42,083 nucleotides of DNA from JAQIBY01 sp046546095 (GTDB taxonomy: Bacteria; Bacteroidota; Bacteroidia; Bacteroidales; ML635J-15). The DNA lies in the NCBI GenBank assembly GCA_046546095.1, contig JBKGYK010000019.1:1-42083 (forward strand), written 5' to 3'. Positions 1 through 9,524 of the stretch are shown in pieces; position 1 is the first letter of the stretch, and every line of letters begins with the position of its first letter. The translations under genes were made by a program, and so were the position numbers. The notes beneath the pieces are model-generated. The model did no database searches, had not been told where the DNA came from, and saw only the letters and a program-made list of their open reading frames with translations.

Positions 1-2979
1 AGACCGGCAGATGACCCTGAATGCTGCACCGACCCGGTTGCGGATGCCGGACCTGATGATGAAGTTTGTTCTGATACGTATACCCTGCATACCACACTGG
101 ATACCTCAATCAACACGGTGGAATGGAGCATGATCTCAGGGCCTGGTACTGCAGATTTCGGCGGTCAGGAAACTTCCACTGATCCAACCGTTACCGTTGA
201 TACATGGGGAACATATACCTTCCAGCTTGTAGAACAAAACCTTTCTCCCTCATGTTGTGATACGGCAACTGTGGATATTGCTTTTTACAATACACCCAAT
301 GCACAGTTTACAACCACAGCCATTCCATGCTATGGTGATACAACCATTATTGAGTACGTTGGTGATGCAACTGCAGCAGCAAGCTATACATGGGATTTCG
401 ACGGCGGCATTCAAAATGGCACCGGAGCCGGACCAATTGAGGTGTACTGGGATACTCCCGGCACCCATGAAATTACACTGTCGGTAGAGGAAAACGGCTG
501 CGAGAGCGGTGATACCGTTCAAACACTTGTGAATCCGGAAGAATTAACACATACCCTTACCACAGAGGATGACCGCTGTTACCAGGCCTGTGAAGGTTGG
601 GCTGAAGTTGATGTGCATGGTGGCACAATGCCGTATACTTATTCCTGGGGAGACAATAGTTTGTATGAAAACCTTTGTGCCGGAGATTATGGCATCACAG
701 TAACTGATGCCAACGGTTGCGAAACATCAGAAAACTTTACCATTGACGAACCGGCAGAAATTGAGGTAACTTCCACATCTACCGAGGATCTGGACTGCTT
801 TAATTCGAATGACGGTGAAATACACATCAATGCCTCCGGTGGTACAGGTATGCTTCAATACGACTGGTCAGACGGAGGAAGCGGAGCTGATCGCCTTGAC
901 CTGGCTGCAGGAAATTACGAAGTCACAATTTCCGATGATAACGGATGTTCTGTGACAGAGGACTTTACTCTTACCCAGCCGGATGAACTGCTTATCAGTA
1001 TATCTCCCGATCAGGCACTTTGTGAAGGCCAGACAACAAATATCAATGCAACAGCAATCGGCGGTACTGAACCCTACACATATTACTGGGACGACGGAAG
1101 CGGATATTTTTCAGAGGCCAGCATTCTGACAGTCACTCCCGATGAAACAACAACCTACGCTGTTTATGTTGAAGATGACCATGGATGTCAGTCGCCAACA
1201 GTTAGCATGACAATTACCGTGAGTCCGGAAATGAGTATGGAACTGGTCACAGAAGATAACAGATGCTACAATTCATGCGATGGAGAAGCCAGGCTTACAG
1301 TTGAGGGAGGAATTCAACCCTTCAATTATTCATGGGCTGCTGATGGTGCAATATACCAGAATATTTGTGCCGGTATGTATGATGTTACCGTGACGGATAT
1401 GCTGGGTTGTCAGATAGATACTGTATTCTATATTGACGAACCACCTCAGATGATGGGCAATGTCTATACTGAGCCGACCTCCTGTTATGGTTATGATGAC
1501 GGATTGGCCTTTGTAGAAGTCAGTGGTGGCACACCGGGGTATTCTTACTTATGGCCTGACGGTACACAGAATGACAGCATTGAGATAGGTGCCGGTACAC
1601 ATACTGTAACTGTCTCTGACAGCCACGACTGCCGCCTTACACTGGATGCAGTAGTGGAAGAACCCAGTGAATTGAGACTGGTGCTCAACAGCGGTGACAG
1701 ATGGATTTGCCAGTCCAACAGTACAAATCTCAATGCACAGGCTATTGGAGGAACACCTTTTAGTGGCGGTGGATATGATTTCTACTGGAGCGGTGATGAC
1801 GGATCTTCTTTTGTAGTGCATAATCCCACTGTATCACCGGATACCACAACAGAATATACCGTTTATGTAGAAGATGGAAACGGATGTACCAGCTCAACAC
1901 ATGATCTTACTGTCAATGTATATCCTGATCTTGAAATTGAAAGTGTTACCACCAGTTACGATAGCATATGTCCCGGTGATCCTGCCATTATTGAGCTTGA
2001 TGCCTCCGGCGGAAATGGCGGACCATATTACATGACTTTGCAGGATGGAACAGTTGTACCATCACCATTTACTGTGTATCCGGAGGAAACTACCAATTAC
2101 ATCATTACATTGAATGATGAATGTGGCACACCATCGGTAAAAGACAGCATTGAAATCATTGTCATGCCTGAGCCAAAAAACAATTTCGTCTCAGATAAGG
2201 TGGAAGGCTGTCCACCCCTTGAAGTTTCTTTCAACGAACTCAATGAAGACCAGGGAAACACTTATGAGTGGAGCTTTGGTGACAATGGATTTGCCAATGT
2301 GAAAAACCCGACACACGTATATGAGAATTCCGGTGTCTACAATGTCAGCCTTACGGTAACTTCACCTTTTGGATGTGAAAAATCACGGATAAAGGAAGAT
2401 ATGATTCTTGTATATCCTAAACCGGAGGCCGATTTTTATGCAGAGCCGCAGAATGTAAGCATTCTTGATCCTGAAGTTGAATTTGTCAGCATATCCGAAA
2501 ACGCAGACTCAACATTCTGGTTTTTTGGTGATGGCGATTCATCAACATTCAAATCTCCTACGCATATCTTCCCTGATATTGGAGAATATGAAGTGCAGCT
2601 TATTGTGGAAACTGAAAAAGCTTGTCGTGATACAGCAACGCGTGTAATCAGAGTGAAAGATGAGTTTACATTCTATGCACCCACAGCGTTTACACCCAAT
2701 GGAGATGGTGATAACGATTTCTTTATGGTGTATGGCAATGGCATTGATCCAAATGAATTCACACTGATGGTGTACGACAGATGGGGTGAACTTGTTTTTG
2801 AAACAGATCAGTATGACAAAGACAATCCCACGAAAAATGCCTGGGACGGAACCCTGCTTGGTAACCGTTCCAAAGGTGACAGACTATTGTCAAGTGGTGT
2901 GTATTACTGGTATTGTAAGTTTAAGGATTATACCGGTATATGGCATGAAAAAGAAGGTACGGTTAAGCTGATACGCTAA
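1..2979 (+). CDS. T9SS type B-sorted surface protein with PKD and SprB repeats (5' partial)
   Basis: The frame is open from base 1, so the gene begins outside the window; 992 residues are visible. A PKD-like segment lies near residues 97-179. It is followed by several SprB-type repeats of about 75 residues, each with a Cys near its start, a GGT-P-Y-Y-W core and an ending like AGNYEVTISDDNGC, mixed with Ig-like repeats. Two further PKD domains (about 2176-2660) carry YEWSFGD and FWFFGDGD motifs. The end (about 2671-2979) matches the gliding motility-associated, type B T9SS sorting domain: FYAPTAFTPNGDGDNDFF, YDRWGELVFE, AWDG, SGVYYW. Type B cargo is secreted across the outer membrane, often by a pathway needing PorP/SprF-like partners, but no such gene lies downstream here. 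No enzymatic domain is visible, so an adhesin or matrix role is inferred. A strong terminator follows at once. Confidence 0.93.
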   Translation, partial: RPADDPECCTDPVADAGPDDEVCSDTYTLHTTLDTSINTVEWSMISGPGTADFGGQETSTDPTVTVDTWGTYTFQLVEQNLSPSCCDTATVDIAFYNTPNAQFTTTAIPCYGDTTIIEYVGDATAAASYTWDFDGGIQNGTGAGPIEVYWDTPGTHEITLSVEENGCESGDTVQTLVNPEELTHTLTTEDDRCYQACEGWAEVDVHGGTMPYTYSWGDNSLYENLCAGDYGITVTDANGCETSENFTIDEPAEIEVTSTSTEDLDCFNSNDGEIHINASGGTGMLQYDWSDGGSGADRLDLAAGNYEVTISDDNGCSVTEDFTLTQPDELLISISPDQALCEGQTTNINATAIGGTEPYTYYWDDGSGYFSEASILTVTPDETTTYAVYVEDDHGCQSPTVSMTITVSPEMSMELVTEDNRCYNSCDGEARLTVEGGIQPFNYSWAADGAIYQNICAGMYDVTVTDMLGCQIDTVFYIDEPPQMMGNVYTEPTSCYGYDDGLAFVEVSGGTPGYSYLWPDGTQNDSIEIGAGTHTVTVSDSHDCRLTLDAVVEEPSELRLVLNSGDRWICQSNSTNLNAQAIGGTPFSGGGYDFYWSGDDGSSFVVHNPTVSPDTTTEYTVYVEDGNGCTSSTHDLTVNVYPDLEIESVTTSYDSICPGDPAIIELDASGGNGGPYYMTLQDGTVVPSPFTVYPEETTNYIITLNDECGTPSVKDSIEIIVMPEPKNNFVSDKVEGCPPLEVSFNELNEDQGNTYEWSFGDNGFANVKNPTHVYENSGVYNVSLTVTSPFGCEKSRIKEDMILVYPKPEADFYAEPQNVSILDPEVEFVSISENADSTFWFFGDGDSSTFKSPTHIFPDIGEYEVQLIVETEKACRDTATRVIRVKDEFTFYAPTAFTPNGDGDNDFFMVYGNGIDPNEFTLMVYDRWGELVFETDQYDKDNPTKNAWDGTLLGNRSKGDRLLSSGVYYWYCKFKDYTGIWHEKEGTVKLIR

Positions 2980-3002
2980 GATATCCGGACTGATATGATA
3001 AG

Positions 3003-3043
3003 AAAAAAGAGCCGCCCGCTGGACCAGCGGGCGGCTCTTTTTT
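3003..3043. terminator. Bidirectional intrinsic terminator
   Basis: A perfect 12-bp GC-rich stem (3009-3020 with 3026-3037, GAGCCGCCCGCT against its complement) is flanked by A6 on the left and T6 on the right, with a five-base centre. It sits between the convergent genes ending at 2979 (plus) and 3088 (minus), and can serve both. Confidence 0.93.
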
Positions 3044-3087
3044 CATTATGTGATGTCTCTGATTGTGTTTTTTATACAGAAAATCAA

Positions 3088-3606
3088 TTAAGAGAAAAAC
3101 CGGGCTACTTCTTTTTTCAATCGCTCAATGGCTTGATGTGTGGGGGCTTTTTCCTGCTCCACAAGCTTGTCAAAAATCTCCCGGCTGAGCTCCAAAGCAC
3201 TGGCTGTTGGTTTGACATTATCTGCAGCTTCGTTGATGATCTTTATCGTAAGCTCTTTTGCCTGTTTAACACTTTCCCAGCCTTCAGGGGAAACATATAG
3301 CTGCTGAGACAAGTTGTGTTCATACTCCGCCCTGATAAGCTGAAGCATTTCCTGATGCATTTGCTGAGCCGTCATCTCCGGAGTCTGTAATCTGAAAATT
3401 ATGCTGTTGGGGGTAATCCTTTCCAAAAAAATAATGATCCGCTCATAGGCTTGCAAACGGAGCGGTGTAATCGTTTTATTGTTGGTCACTGCCAATTCCG
3501 TAAGCTTGAGTTGATGATCCCGCTTAGACTGGCGATTCATCATGTAAATGGCTGTAATCATGACGATTAAAGCGGGTAGTGTGATTTGTAAAATTTCTCC
3601 GATCAT
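3088..3606 (-). CDS. Small membrane-anchored protein of unknown function
   Basis: 172 residues starting at an ATG. Residues about 3-22 (EILQITLPALIVMITAIYMM) form one hydrophobic N-terminal helix. The rest is soluble, mostly helical and charged, with a conserved-looking TPLRLQAYERIIIFLERI segment. The topology suggests a bitopic protein with a cytoplasmic helical domain. I recall short Bacteroidota proteins of this layout annotated only as domains of unknown function; I see no catalytic or binding motif. It is transcribed away from the aminotransferase across an 81-bp gap and shares its terminator with the plus-strand surface protein upstream. Confidence 0.8.
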   Translation of the reverse strand: MIGEILQITLPALIVMITAIYMMNRQSKRDHQLKLTELAVTNNKTITPLRLQAYERIIIFLERITPNSIIFRLQTPEMTAQQMHQEMLQLIRAEYEHNLSQQLYVSPEGWESVKQAKELTIKIINEAADNVKPTASALELSREIFDKLVEQEKAPTHQAIERLKKEVARFFS

Positions 3607-3633
3607 AAATTATTATTTAAAGATGCTGTACAA

Positions 3634-3641
3634 TATGTTTG
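3634..3641 (+). promoter_or_regulatory. Possible -7 element for the aminotransferase
   Basis: TATGTTTG fits the Bacteroidota -7 consensus TAnnTTTG and lies 46 bp before the ATG at 3688. No clear TTTG -33 element is found 19-22 bp upstream, so this is weak. Confidence 0.3.
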
Positions 3642-3687
3642 TATCTGTATTAAATCGTTAAATTTACATAAAAAATTGCATTTTGAT

Positions 3688-4887
3688 ATGATAGTAAAAG
3701 AAATTTCAAAACGATTGGAAAAACTTTCAGTAAGTGCCACCCTGGCAATGACTCAGAAAAGCAGGGAACTGAAAGAAGAAGGAAACGATGTGGTTAATCT
3801 CAGCATCGGAGAACCAGATTTTGATACACCACAGTACGTAAAAGATGCCGCCATCAAAGCAATTCAGGAAAACTGGACACATTATCCCCCGGTGCCCGGA
3901 TATCCGGAACTGCGCAAAGCAATATCCGATAAATTTCAGCGTGAAAACAAGCTGGATTATAAACCTGAACAAATTATGGTATCAGCAGGGGCAAAACATT
4001 CCCTGATTAATGTCCTGCTGAGTGTTGTCAATCCCGGTGACGAAGTTATTGTGCCGGCACCATACTGGGTGAGTTATGTAGAGATGGTAAAACTGGCCGA
4101 AGGAAAATCTGTGGTACTGAAATGTGGAATTGAATCCGATTTTAAAATGACTCCGGAGCAGCTGGAGGGTGCCATCACAGAGAAAACCAGGGTCATTATG
4201 TTTTCCTCTCCTTCAAATCCGACAGGAAGCCTGTACACCAGGGATGAACTGAAAGCACTTGCCGATGTGATTGCCAGATACCCGCGCATCATTATTCTCA
4301 GCGATGAAATTTATGAACACATCAACTTTCAGGGAAAGCATGAAAGCATAGCTCAGTTTGATAATGTATATGACCAAACTGTTATTGTCAACGGCGTTTC
4401 CAAAGGTTATGCAATGACAGGCTGGCGAATTGGATACATTGCTGCACCCGAATGGATCGCAAAAGCATGCCAGAAACTTCAGGGACAATTTACTTCCGGT
4501 GCGTGTTCCATCGCGCAGAAAGCTGCCGAAGCTGCCATAAATGGAGGAACCGAAGCTTCTGAAAAAATGCTGAAAGTCTTTCAATCACGACGTGACCTTG
4601 TCCTGGATTTGCTGAAAGATATTCCCGGAATGAAAACCAATTGCCCCGGTGGTGCATTTTACGTCTTCCCGGACATCAGCTACTATTTGGGGAAATCCTT
4701 TGGTGGCATTATCATTAAGGATTCCAGCGATCTTGCAATGTACCTGCTCGAAAAGGCACATGTAGCAACAGTTGGTGGAGATGCTTTCGGATCACCTGAA
4801 TGCCTCAGGTTATCTTATGCTACTTCTGAAGATAATCTGAAAAAAGCCTTTGGCAGAATTAAGAAAGCTCTGGCTGATTTACGTTGA
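3688..4887 (+). CDS. PLP-dependent class I aminotransferase (aspartate aminotransferase family)
   Basis: Fold-type I aminotransferase of 399 residues, the usual family length. It shows the substrate-binding N-terminus (LSIGEPDFDTP), the PLP phosphate and ring-binding segments (SAGAKHSLINV, SSPSNPTGS, ILSDEIYEHI), and the Schiff-base lysine in NGVSKGYAMTGWRIGY (K239 from the chosen start). The C-terminal arginine motif is CLRLSYATS. These fit the Thermus-type (subgroup I-gamma) aspartate aminotransferases that move amino groups between aspartate or other amino acids and 2-oxoglutarate; exact substrates cannot be read from sequence. A TTG at 3676 is in frame, but ATG 3688 is preferred because family members start close to the ISKRLEKLSVSAT segment. 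The gene stands alone and ends with its own terminator. Confidence 0.93.
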   Translation: MIVKEISKRLEKLSVSATLAMTQKSRELKEEGNDVVNLSIGEPDFDTPQYVKDAAIKAIQENWTHYPPVPGYPELRKAISDKFQRENKLDYKPEQIMVSAGAKHSLINVLLSVVNPGDEVIVPAPYWVSYVEMVKLAEGKSVVLKCGIESDFKMTPEQLEGAITEKTRVIMFSSPSNPTGSLYTRDELKALADVIARYPRIIILSDEIYEHINFQGKHESIAQFDNVYDQTVIVNGVSKGYAMTGWRIGYIAAPEWIAKACQKLQGQFTSGACSIAQKAAEAAINGGTEASEKMLKVFQSRRDLVLDLLKDIPGMKTNCPGGAFYVFPDISYYLGKSFGGIIIKDSSDLAMYLLEKAHVATVGGDAFGSPECLRLSYATSEDNLKKAFGRIKKALADLR

Positions 4888-4912
4888 CCAAACTTTGAAT
4901 ATCCTGATAATG

Positions 4913-4946
4913 AACGGTGAAAAATGAAATTTCACCGTTTTTTTTT
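4913..4946 (+). terminator. Intrinsic terminator after the aminotransferase
   Basis: Stem AACGGTGAAA (4913-4922) pairs with TTTCACCGTT (4930-4939) around a 7-base loop, followed by a run of T. The T-run also contains the -33 box of the next promoter. Confidence 0.88.
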
Positions 4947-4976
4947 GCCTGTACTCAGGAATTTTTTGTATTTTTG
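4944..4976 (+). promoter_or_regulatory. Bacteroidota sigma-ABfr-type promoter for the propeller/SprB protein
   Basis: TTTG (4944-4947), a 21-bp spacer and TATTTTTG (4969-4976) match TTTG-N19..21-TAnnTTTG exactly. Transcription would start near 4983, leaving a leader of about 15 nt before ATG 4998. Confidence 0.7.
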
Positions 4977-4997
4977 GGTAAAATCAAACCAATAATT

Positions 4998-7900
4998 ATG
5001 AAAAAACTCAGCCTGTTTTGCCTGCTGCTGTTTGCCGGATTGTATATCCATGCTCAAGCTGATTATTCTTTTTCTTATCATGAAATCCTGCCTGCCGATG
5101 CAGCTAAATCGGTTGTGGAAGTGGAAAGCCTTGGAGAAATCTGGGTGGGAACAAGTACAGGGATTGCCCGGTATGATGGCAACACATGGACACAGGAACT
5201 CAATATGGGGGGTGCCGCAGAACTGAATGCCTACGAAATCATTGAAGCTTCTGATGGTAAAGTCTGGGTTGCCCTGGTAGAAGGAGGCGTGTCTGTTTAT
5301 GATGGGTCGCTATGGAATAACTTTACAACCGATGACGGCCTTGCATCAAATTCCAATTGGGCCATTGGTGAAGATTCCACAGGCAATATCTGGGTAGGAT
5401 CAACTGACGCCGGAGTTTCCGTTTTTGACGGTTCCACCTGGACAGTGTACGATACCGGAGACGGACTTGCAGGCAATGCTGTGGTTGAAATCATGACAAC
5501 ATACAGGGGTGATGTCTGGCTCGGAACCGCCAATGGGGTCAGCATCTGGAACGGAACAGAGTTTATTAATCTCACAAGCAATGAAGGCCTGCCGTCTAAC
5601 CTCATCAGAGGACTTTATCAGGATTTTAACGGAAATATTGTGGTGGCTACCAGCAGTGGACTGGGATTCTACAACAAAGCAGAATGGACTTATCTTAACT
5701 CAGGAGATGGTCTGCCCACCAACAATATACTTGACGTGACCCAAATGATCAACGGTGACTTTCTGTTGTCAACAGATCAGGGACTTATCCACTATGACGG
5801 TAGTGATTTTAACCTGATCGATTTTCAAAACGGCCTCAGTCAGAATATCATCAAATCTGCATATGTGGACAGCGACAATAAAATCTGGCTTGTTACTCCT
5901 TACCGTGGAGTAAGTGTCTGTGATAATGAAAATGCATATCTCAACCTGAGAACCAACCGGGATCTGGTAAGTGATGAAATTATTACTATGCACGATTTTG
6001 ATGATGTCCTCTGGATTGGTACGGACAATGGAGCCAATGAATATACCGGAGAATACTGGAGAACCTACAAATCTGCAGATGGACTGATTGGTGATACAGT
6101 GAACGACATTACCAAAGAGGGAGATACTCTTTGCTTCGCCACCAGGAAGGGCTTATCAGTATATTTCGATGAAAATTATGAAAATTACAGTACCGCAGAG
6201 GGTTTGATTAGCGATACCATCACTTCGGTTGAAATTATGGCCGATGGTACCCTATATGCCGGCACCTGGCAAGGTGTGATGCGAATCATTACTGACAACA
6301 GTGTAGATACCATAACCACAACCGACGGCCTCGTCAATGATTCCGTGAATGAACTTTTGGAAGACAATACCGGTATGCTTTGGATATCCACACAAAACGG
6401 TATATCCATGTATGATGGCAGTACCTTTGTTAATGCCGGATCTGCTGAACTCGGCGGGACAGTTATACATGCACTGTTTCAGGATGATTCAGATAATATC
6501 TGGATAGGTACTGACTCCACACTGGTGAGGTATGATGGATCTTTTACTAATGTGGCACATTCTGAACCGGGACATGTCATTTCTGATATTGATGATATGA
6601 ACCAGGGAAATGAACTGATTGTTCTGTATGACGAATCCGGCAATGTTGAGCATTTTGCCAAAATCACAAATACATTTTCAAGTACCGGATGGTCGCATAA
6701 AACAGCAATCAACAATCAGGCCGGTTCATACATGTGGATTGGTGGTCATGATGGCCTGCTTGGGATGAAAATCGCTACAGAACCTACCAATACTTTTAAT
6801 CTGACCCATCCTGCCTGTCAAAACACAAACGATGGAAGCATTACGATCAATGATAATATCGCCAATCCACCCTATGAATTCTCATTGGATAATGGGCAGA
6901 CATGGCAGGGAACAAATGATTTTACCAACTTGCCTTATGGCCAGTATCACCTAAAAGCCAAAAATGCCTTACAACAATTCACCCTGGATACCACAGTTTT
7001 TCTGAATCCTCAAAATGAAATAAGAGCCAGGATAGGCATTGACCAGATCAATTGTAATGGTGATGCCAATGGCGTGGTGGAGTTGTTTATGGATGACCCG
7101 GCCTATACCTATACCTGGAGTGATGCCGGTACAGGCCTGCTCAGACAAAATCTTAGTCCGGCAGTTTATCAGGTAAGTGTTGATGATGGAATATGTAATC
7201 TCAGCAGACAAAATGAAATCATAGAACCCGAAGCCCTTTTGTTAAGCACAGCAGTAGTGGATGTGGCTTGCTACGCTGATACTACCGGGGAAATTGACCT
7301 GTCAGTATCCGGCGGCACCATGCCGTATGAATTTGTCTGGAGCAATTCTGCAAACACCGAAGATATTGTGGAGTTGACAGCCGGAGATTATTCGGTGACA
7401 GTAAGTGATGCCAACGGCTGCACTGCCGAATACACTGAAACGGTATCTCAACCTTCAGCTCCTCTCGCTGTCAGTGAAACAATAGAAAATGTGTCCTGTA
7501 ATGGCCTGTCAGATGGAGAAATATTACTCAATATCACAGGAGGAACACCAGCCTACAATGTTTTGTGGAATAATGGTGACACCTCCGAAGATTTACTGGC
7601 TGTCCCTGCAGGGGATTATGCAGTAAGCATTACTGATGCCAACGGCTGCGAAACTCAAGCTGAATATACAATCACTGAGCCCGAAGGGATGTCCTTTGAC
7701 CAGGTGAATTCTGACAATGTTCTTTGCCATGGTGACAGCACAGGAAGTATTTCTGTGTCTGTGAGTGGTGGGGCAGGCAGTCTCTCTTATGAATGGGTGA
7801 TGGCCGGTGAACCCGGCGTTTATAGCACAGATGAAGATTTAACAAACCTTGCTCCGGGTGATTATACGTTGACTGTTTTGGACGAAAACGGATGCAGCGT

Positions 7901-9461
7901 GGATTCAACGGTTAGTATCACAGAACCGGAACCACTCAGCCTTGATTTTGATGTGACACCAATCACATGTCAGGGCTATGACGATGGTGCTATTACTGCA
8001 CTGCCAGAGGGAGGAACAGAACCATATATCTCTTATCTCTGGACTTACGGGGATAATCCCAACATCATCGGTGTAAATCAGGAAATTACAGATTGTCAGC
8101 CAGGCTGGTATCATGTGGAAGTGTCGGATGCCCATTATTGTGAAATTGAGGATTCTGTGGAGATCGTAGATCCCGAGGCACATACAGTAGAGATTTTTGA
8201 GACGGATATGCCCTGTCATGGTGCCGAAGAAGGCGAAATTGAAGTGGTAGTGGATGACGGAACGGCTACCGGTCTCTCATATCAGTGGTCCAACGGTGCA
8301 GGTGATACATCAGTAGCTGATGGACTTGCTGCAGGAGAATTTTATGTTACCATCACCGATCAGTATGGATGTGAGTTGCTTGACACCGGCGTAGTGGAAG
8401 AACCACCCCTGGCCGATCTTGGCGCCTTTGATGATATTGCCTGGTTGTGCTCCGGAGAAACCCTTAATCTTGATGCCGGCAGCGGATATGCAGAATACCT
8501 CTGGAACACAGGACAACAAACCCAGAGCATTGATGTACTTACCGAAGATGTCTATTCTGTCTTTGTTACAGATACTGATGATTGTGAATATGGTGATACA
8601 GTGCAGGTACAATTGTCCTATCCATATCAGGATGAAAGCCTTTGCCTGCTTAGCGTTAATGAAGACAACAATATGGAAATCATCTGGAATAAAACCCCGG
8701 GTGTGGGTACTGCAGAATACAATATTTATCGCGAAAATCCGGCAACATCAGAGTTTGAATTGCTGACAACTGTACCCTTCAGTAATCCCGGTATATATGT
8801 GGATACAGATACCGATGCTGAAGCTGATGACGAAAATTACAAACTATCGGTGGTCGATACATGCGGCAATGAATCCCCACTCAGTGAGATGCATTCCAGT
8901 ATCCGCCTGGATGTAAACTCTGACCTGAACGGTGCCTGTCACCTGAACTGGGATTCTTATGAAGGCTATTTTGTCGTGTATTATTTCATCATGCGTGGCA
9001 CCACACAGGATAATATGCAGGTGGTGGATTCAGTTCTGTACAGCGATTTTGATTATACCGAAATGAATCCCGATGCTGACGGTGTGTTTTATCAAATCAT
9101 GGTGAAACAGCCTGATCCATGTAATCCCGGAGACGGTGAAACTTACAACCGCGCGTATTCAAACATCATGTATTGTGATAATTTGGTTGGCATTCCGTCA
9201 ACAGCCTATGGTAACCTGAATGTGTATCCGAATCCCTTTGTCCAGACATTCAGTATTGATGCCTATCTGAAAATTGAGTCAGACATTACAATCCGGCTAT
9301 ACAACAGCCTGGGCCAGAAAGTGTACGAAAATGATTTTGGTTCGTACCCGGCCGGTGAGCATCACCTGGAAATAAATGACAGCGCATTGATACCCGGCCT
9401 CTATCATTTGCAGGTGCACTTTGGCGATGACATTTACCAGCAGCAGATTGTGAAGGAATAA
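4998..9461 (+). CDS. Secreted beta-propeller/SprB-repeat protein with T9SS type A sorting domain
   Basis: 1487 residues. ATG 4998 is chosen over an upstream in-frame GTG inside the terminator, because it gives a clean Sec signal peptide (MKKLSLFCLLLFAGLYIHAQA) and follows the promoter. Residues about 43-520 hold around eleven propeller strands of the two-component-regulator propeller type (repeats like GNIWVGSTDAGVSVFDGSTW followed by DGLASN). Residues about 609-1130 contain SprB-type repeats (Cys-x-G-x-x-D-G start, GGT-P-Y core, DANGC end). Fibronectin-like sequence follows. The last 80 residues (NVYPNPFVQTFSI to QQQIVKE) are a type A T9SS sorting domain. Such propellers usually sit in the periplasmic half of hybrid sensor kinases; here there is no transmembrane helix or kinase, so the protein is predicted to be exported to the surface. 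Function is unknown; a ligand-binding or adhesive role is inferred. Confidence 0.92.
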   Translation: MKKLSLFCLLLFAGLYIHAQADYSFSYHEILPADAAKSVVEVESLGEIWVGTSTGIARYDGNTWTQELNMGGAAELNAYEIIEASDGKVWVALVEGGVSVYDGSLWNNFTTDDGLASNSNWAIGEDSTGNIWVGSTDAGVSVFDGSTWTVYDTGDGLAGNAVVEIMTTYRGDVWLGTANGVSIWNGTEFINLTSNEGLPSNLIRGLYQDFNGNIVVATSSGLGFYNKAEWTYLNSGDGLPTNNILDVTQMINGDFLLSTDQGLIHYDGSDFNLIDFQNGLSQNIIKSAYVDSDNKIWLVTPYRGVSVCDNENAYLNLRTNRDLVSDEIITMHDFDDVLWIGTDNGANEYTGEYWRTYKSADGLIGDTVNDITKEGDTLCFATRKGLSVYFDENYENYSTAEGLISDTITSVEIMADGTLYAGTWQGVMRIITDNSVDTITTTDGLVNDSVNELLEDNTGMLWISTQNGISMYDGSTFVNAGSAELGGTVIHALFQDDSDNIWIGTDSTLVRYDGSFTNVAHSEPGHVISDIDDMNQGNELIVLYDESGNVEHFAKITNTFSSTGWSHKTAINNQAGSYMWIGGHDGLLGMKIATEPTNTFNLTHPACQNTNDGSITINDNIANPPYEFSLDNGQTWQGTNDFTNLPYGQYHLKAKNALQQFTLDTTVFLNPQNEIRARIGIDQINCNGDANGVVELFMDDPAYTYTWSDAGTGLLRQNLSPAVYQVSVDDGICNLSRQNEIIEPEALLLSTAVVDVACYADTTGEIDLSVSGGTMPYEFVWSNSANTEDIVELTAGDYSVTVSDANGCTAEYTETVSQPSAPLAVSETIENVSCNGLSDGEILLNITGGTPAYNVLWNNGDTSEDLLAVPAGDYAVSITDANGCETQAEYTITEPEGMSFDQVNSDNVLCHGDSTGSISVSVSGGAGSLSYEWVMAGEPGVYSTDEDLTNLAPGDYTLTVLDENGCSVDSTVSITEPEPLSLDFDVTPITCQGYDDGAITALPEGGTEPYISYLWTYGDNPNIIGVNQEITDCQPGWYHVEVSDAHYCEIEDSVEIVDPEAHTVEIFETDMPCHGAEEGEIEVVVDDGTATGLSYQWSNGAGDTSVADGLAAGEFYVTITDQYGCELLDTGVVEEPPLADLGAFDDIAWLCSGETLNLDAGSGYAEYLWNTGQQTQSIDVLTEDVYSVFVTDTDDCEYGDTVQVQLSYPYQDESLCLLSVNEDNNMEIIWNKTPGVGTAEYNIYRENPATSEFELLTTVPFSNPGIYVDTDTDAEADDENYKLSVVDTCGNESPLSEMHSSIRLDVNSDLNGACHLNWDSYEGYFVVYYFIMRGTTQDNMQVVDSVLYSDFDYTEMNPDADGVFYQIMVKQPDPCNPGDGETYNRAYSNIMYCDNLVGIPSTAYGNLNVYPNPFVQTFSIDAYLKIESDITIRLYNSLGQKVYENDFGSYPAGEHHLEINDSALIPGLYHLQVHFGDDIYQQQIVKE

Positions 9462-9524
9462 TCATGATCTAAAAGTTGAAGATAAGTAAAGAAATACAGT
9501 GATTAAATGACCAATTTTGTGCTT

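Noticed and set aside
4917..4997. N-terminal extension of the propeller/SprB protein from GTG 4917
   Set aside because: The extension lies inside a terminator hairpin and the promoter, and would bury the clear signal peptide beginning at ATG 4998.
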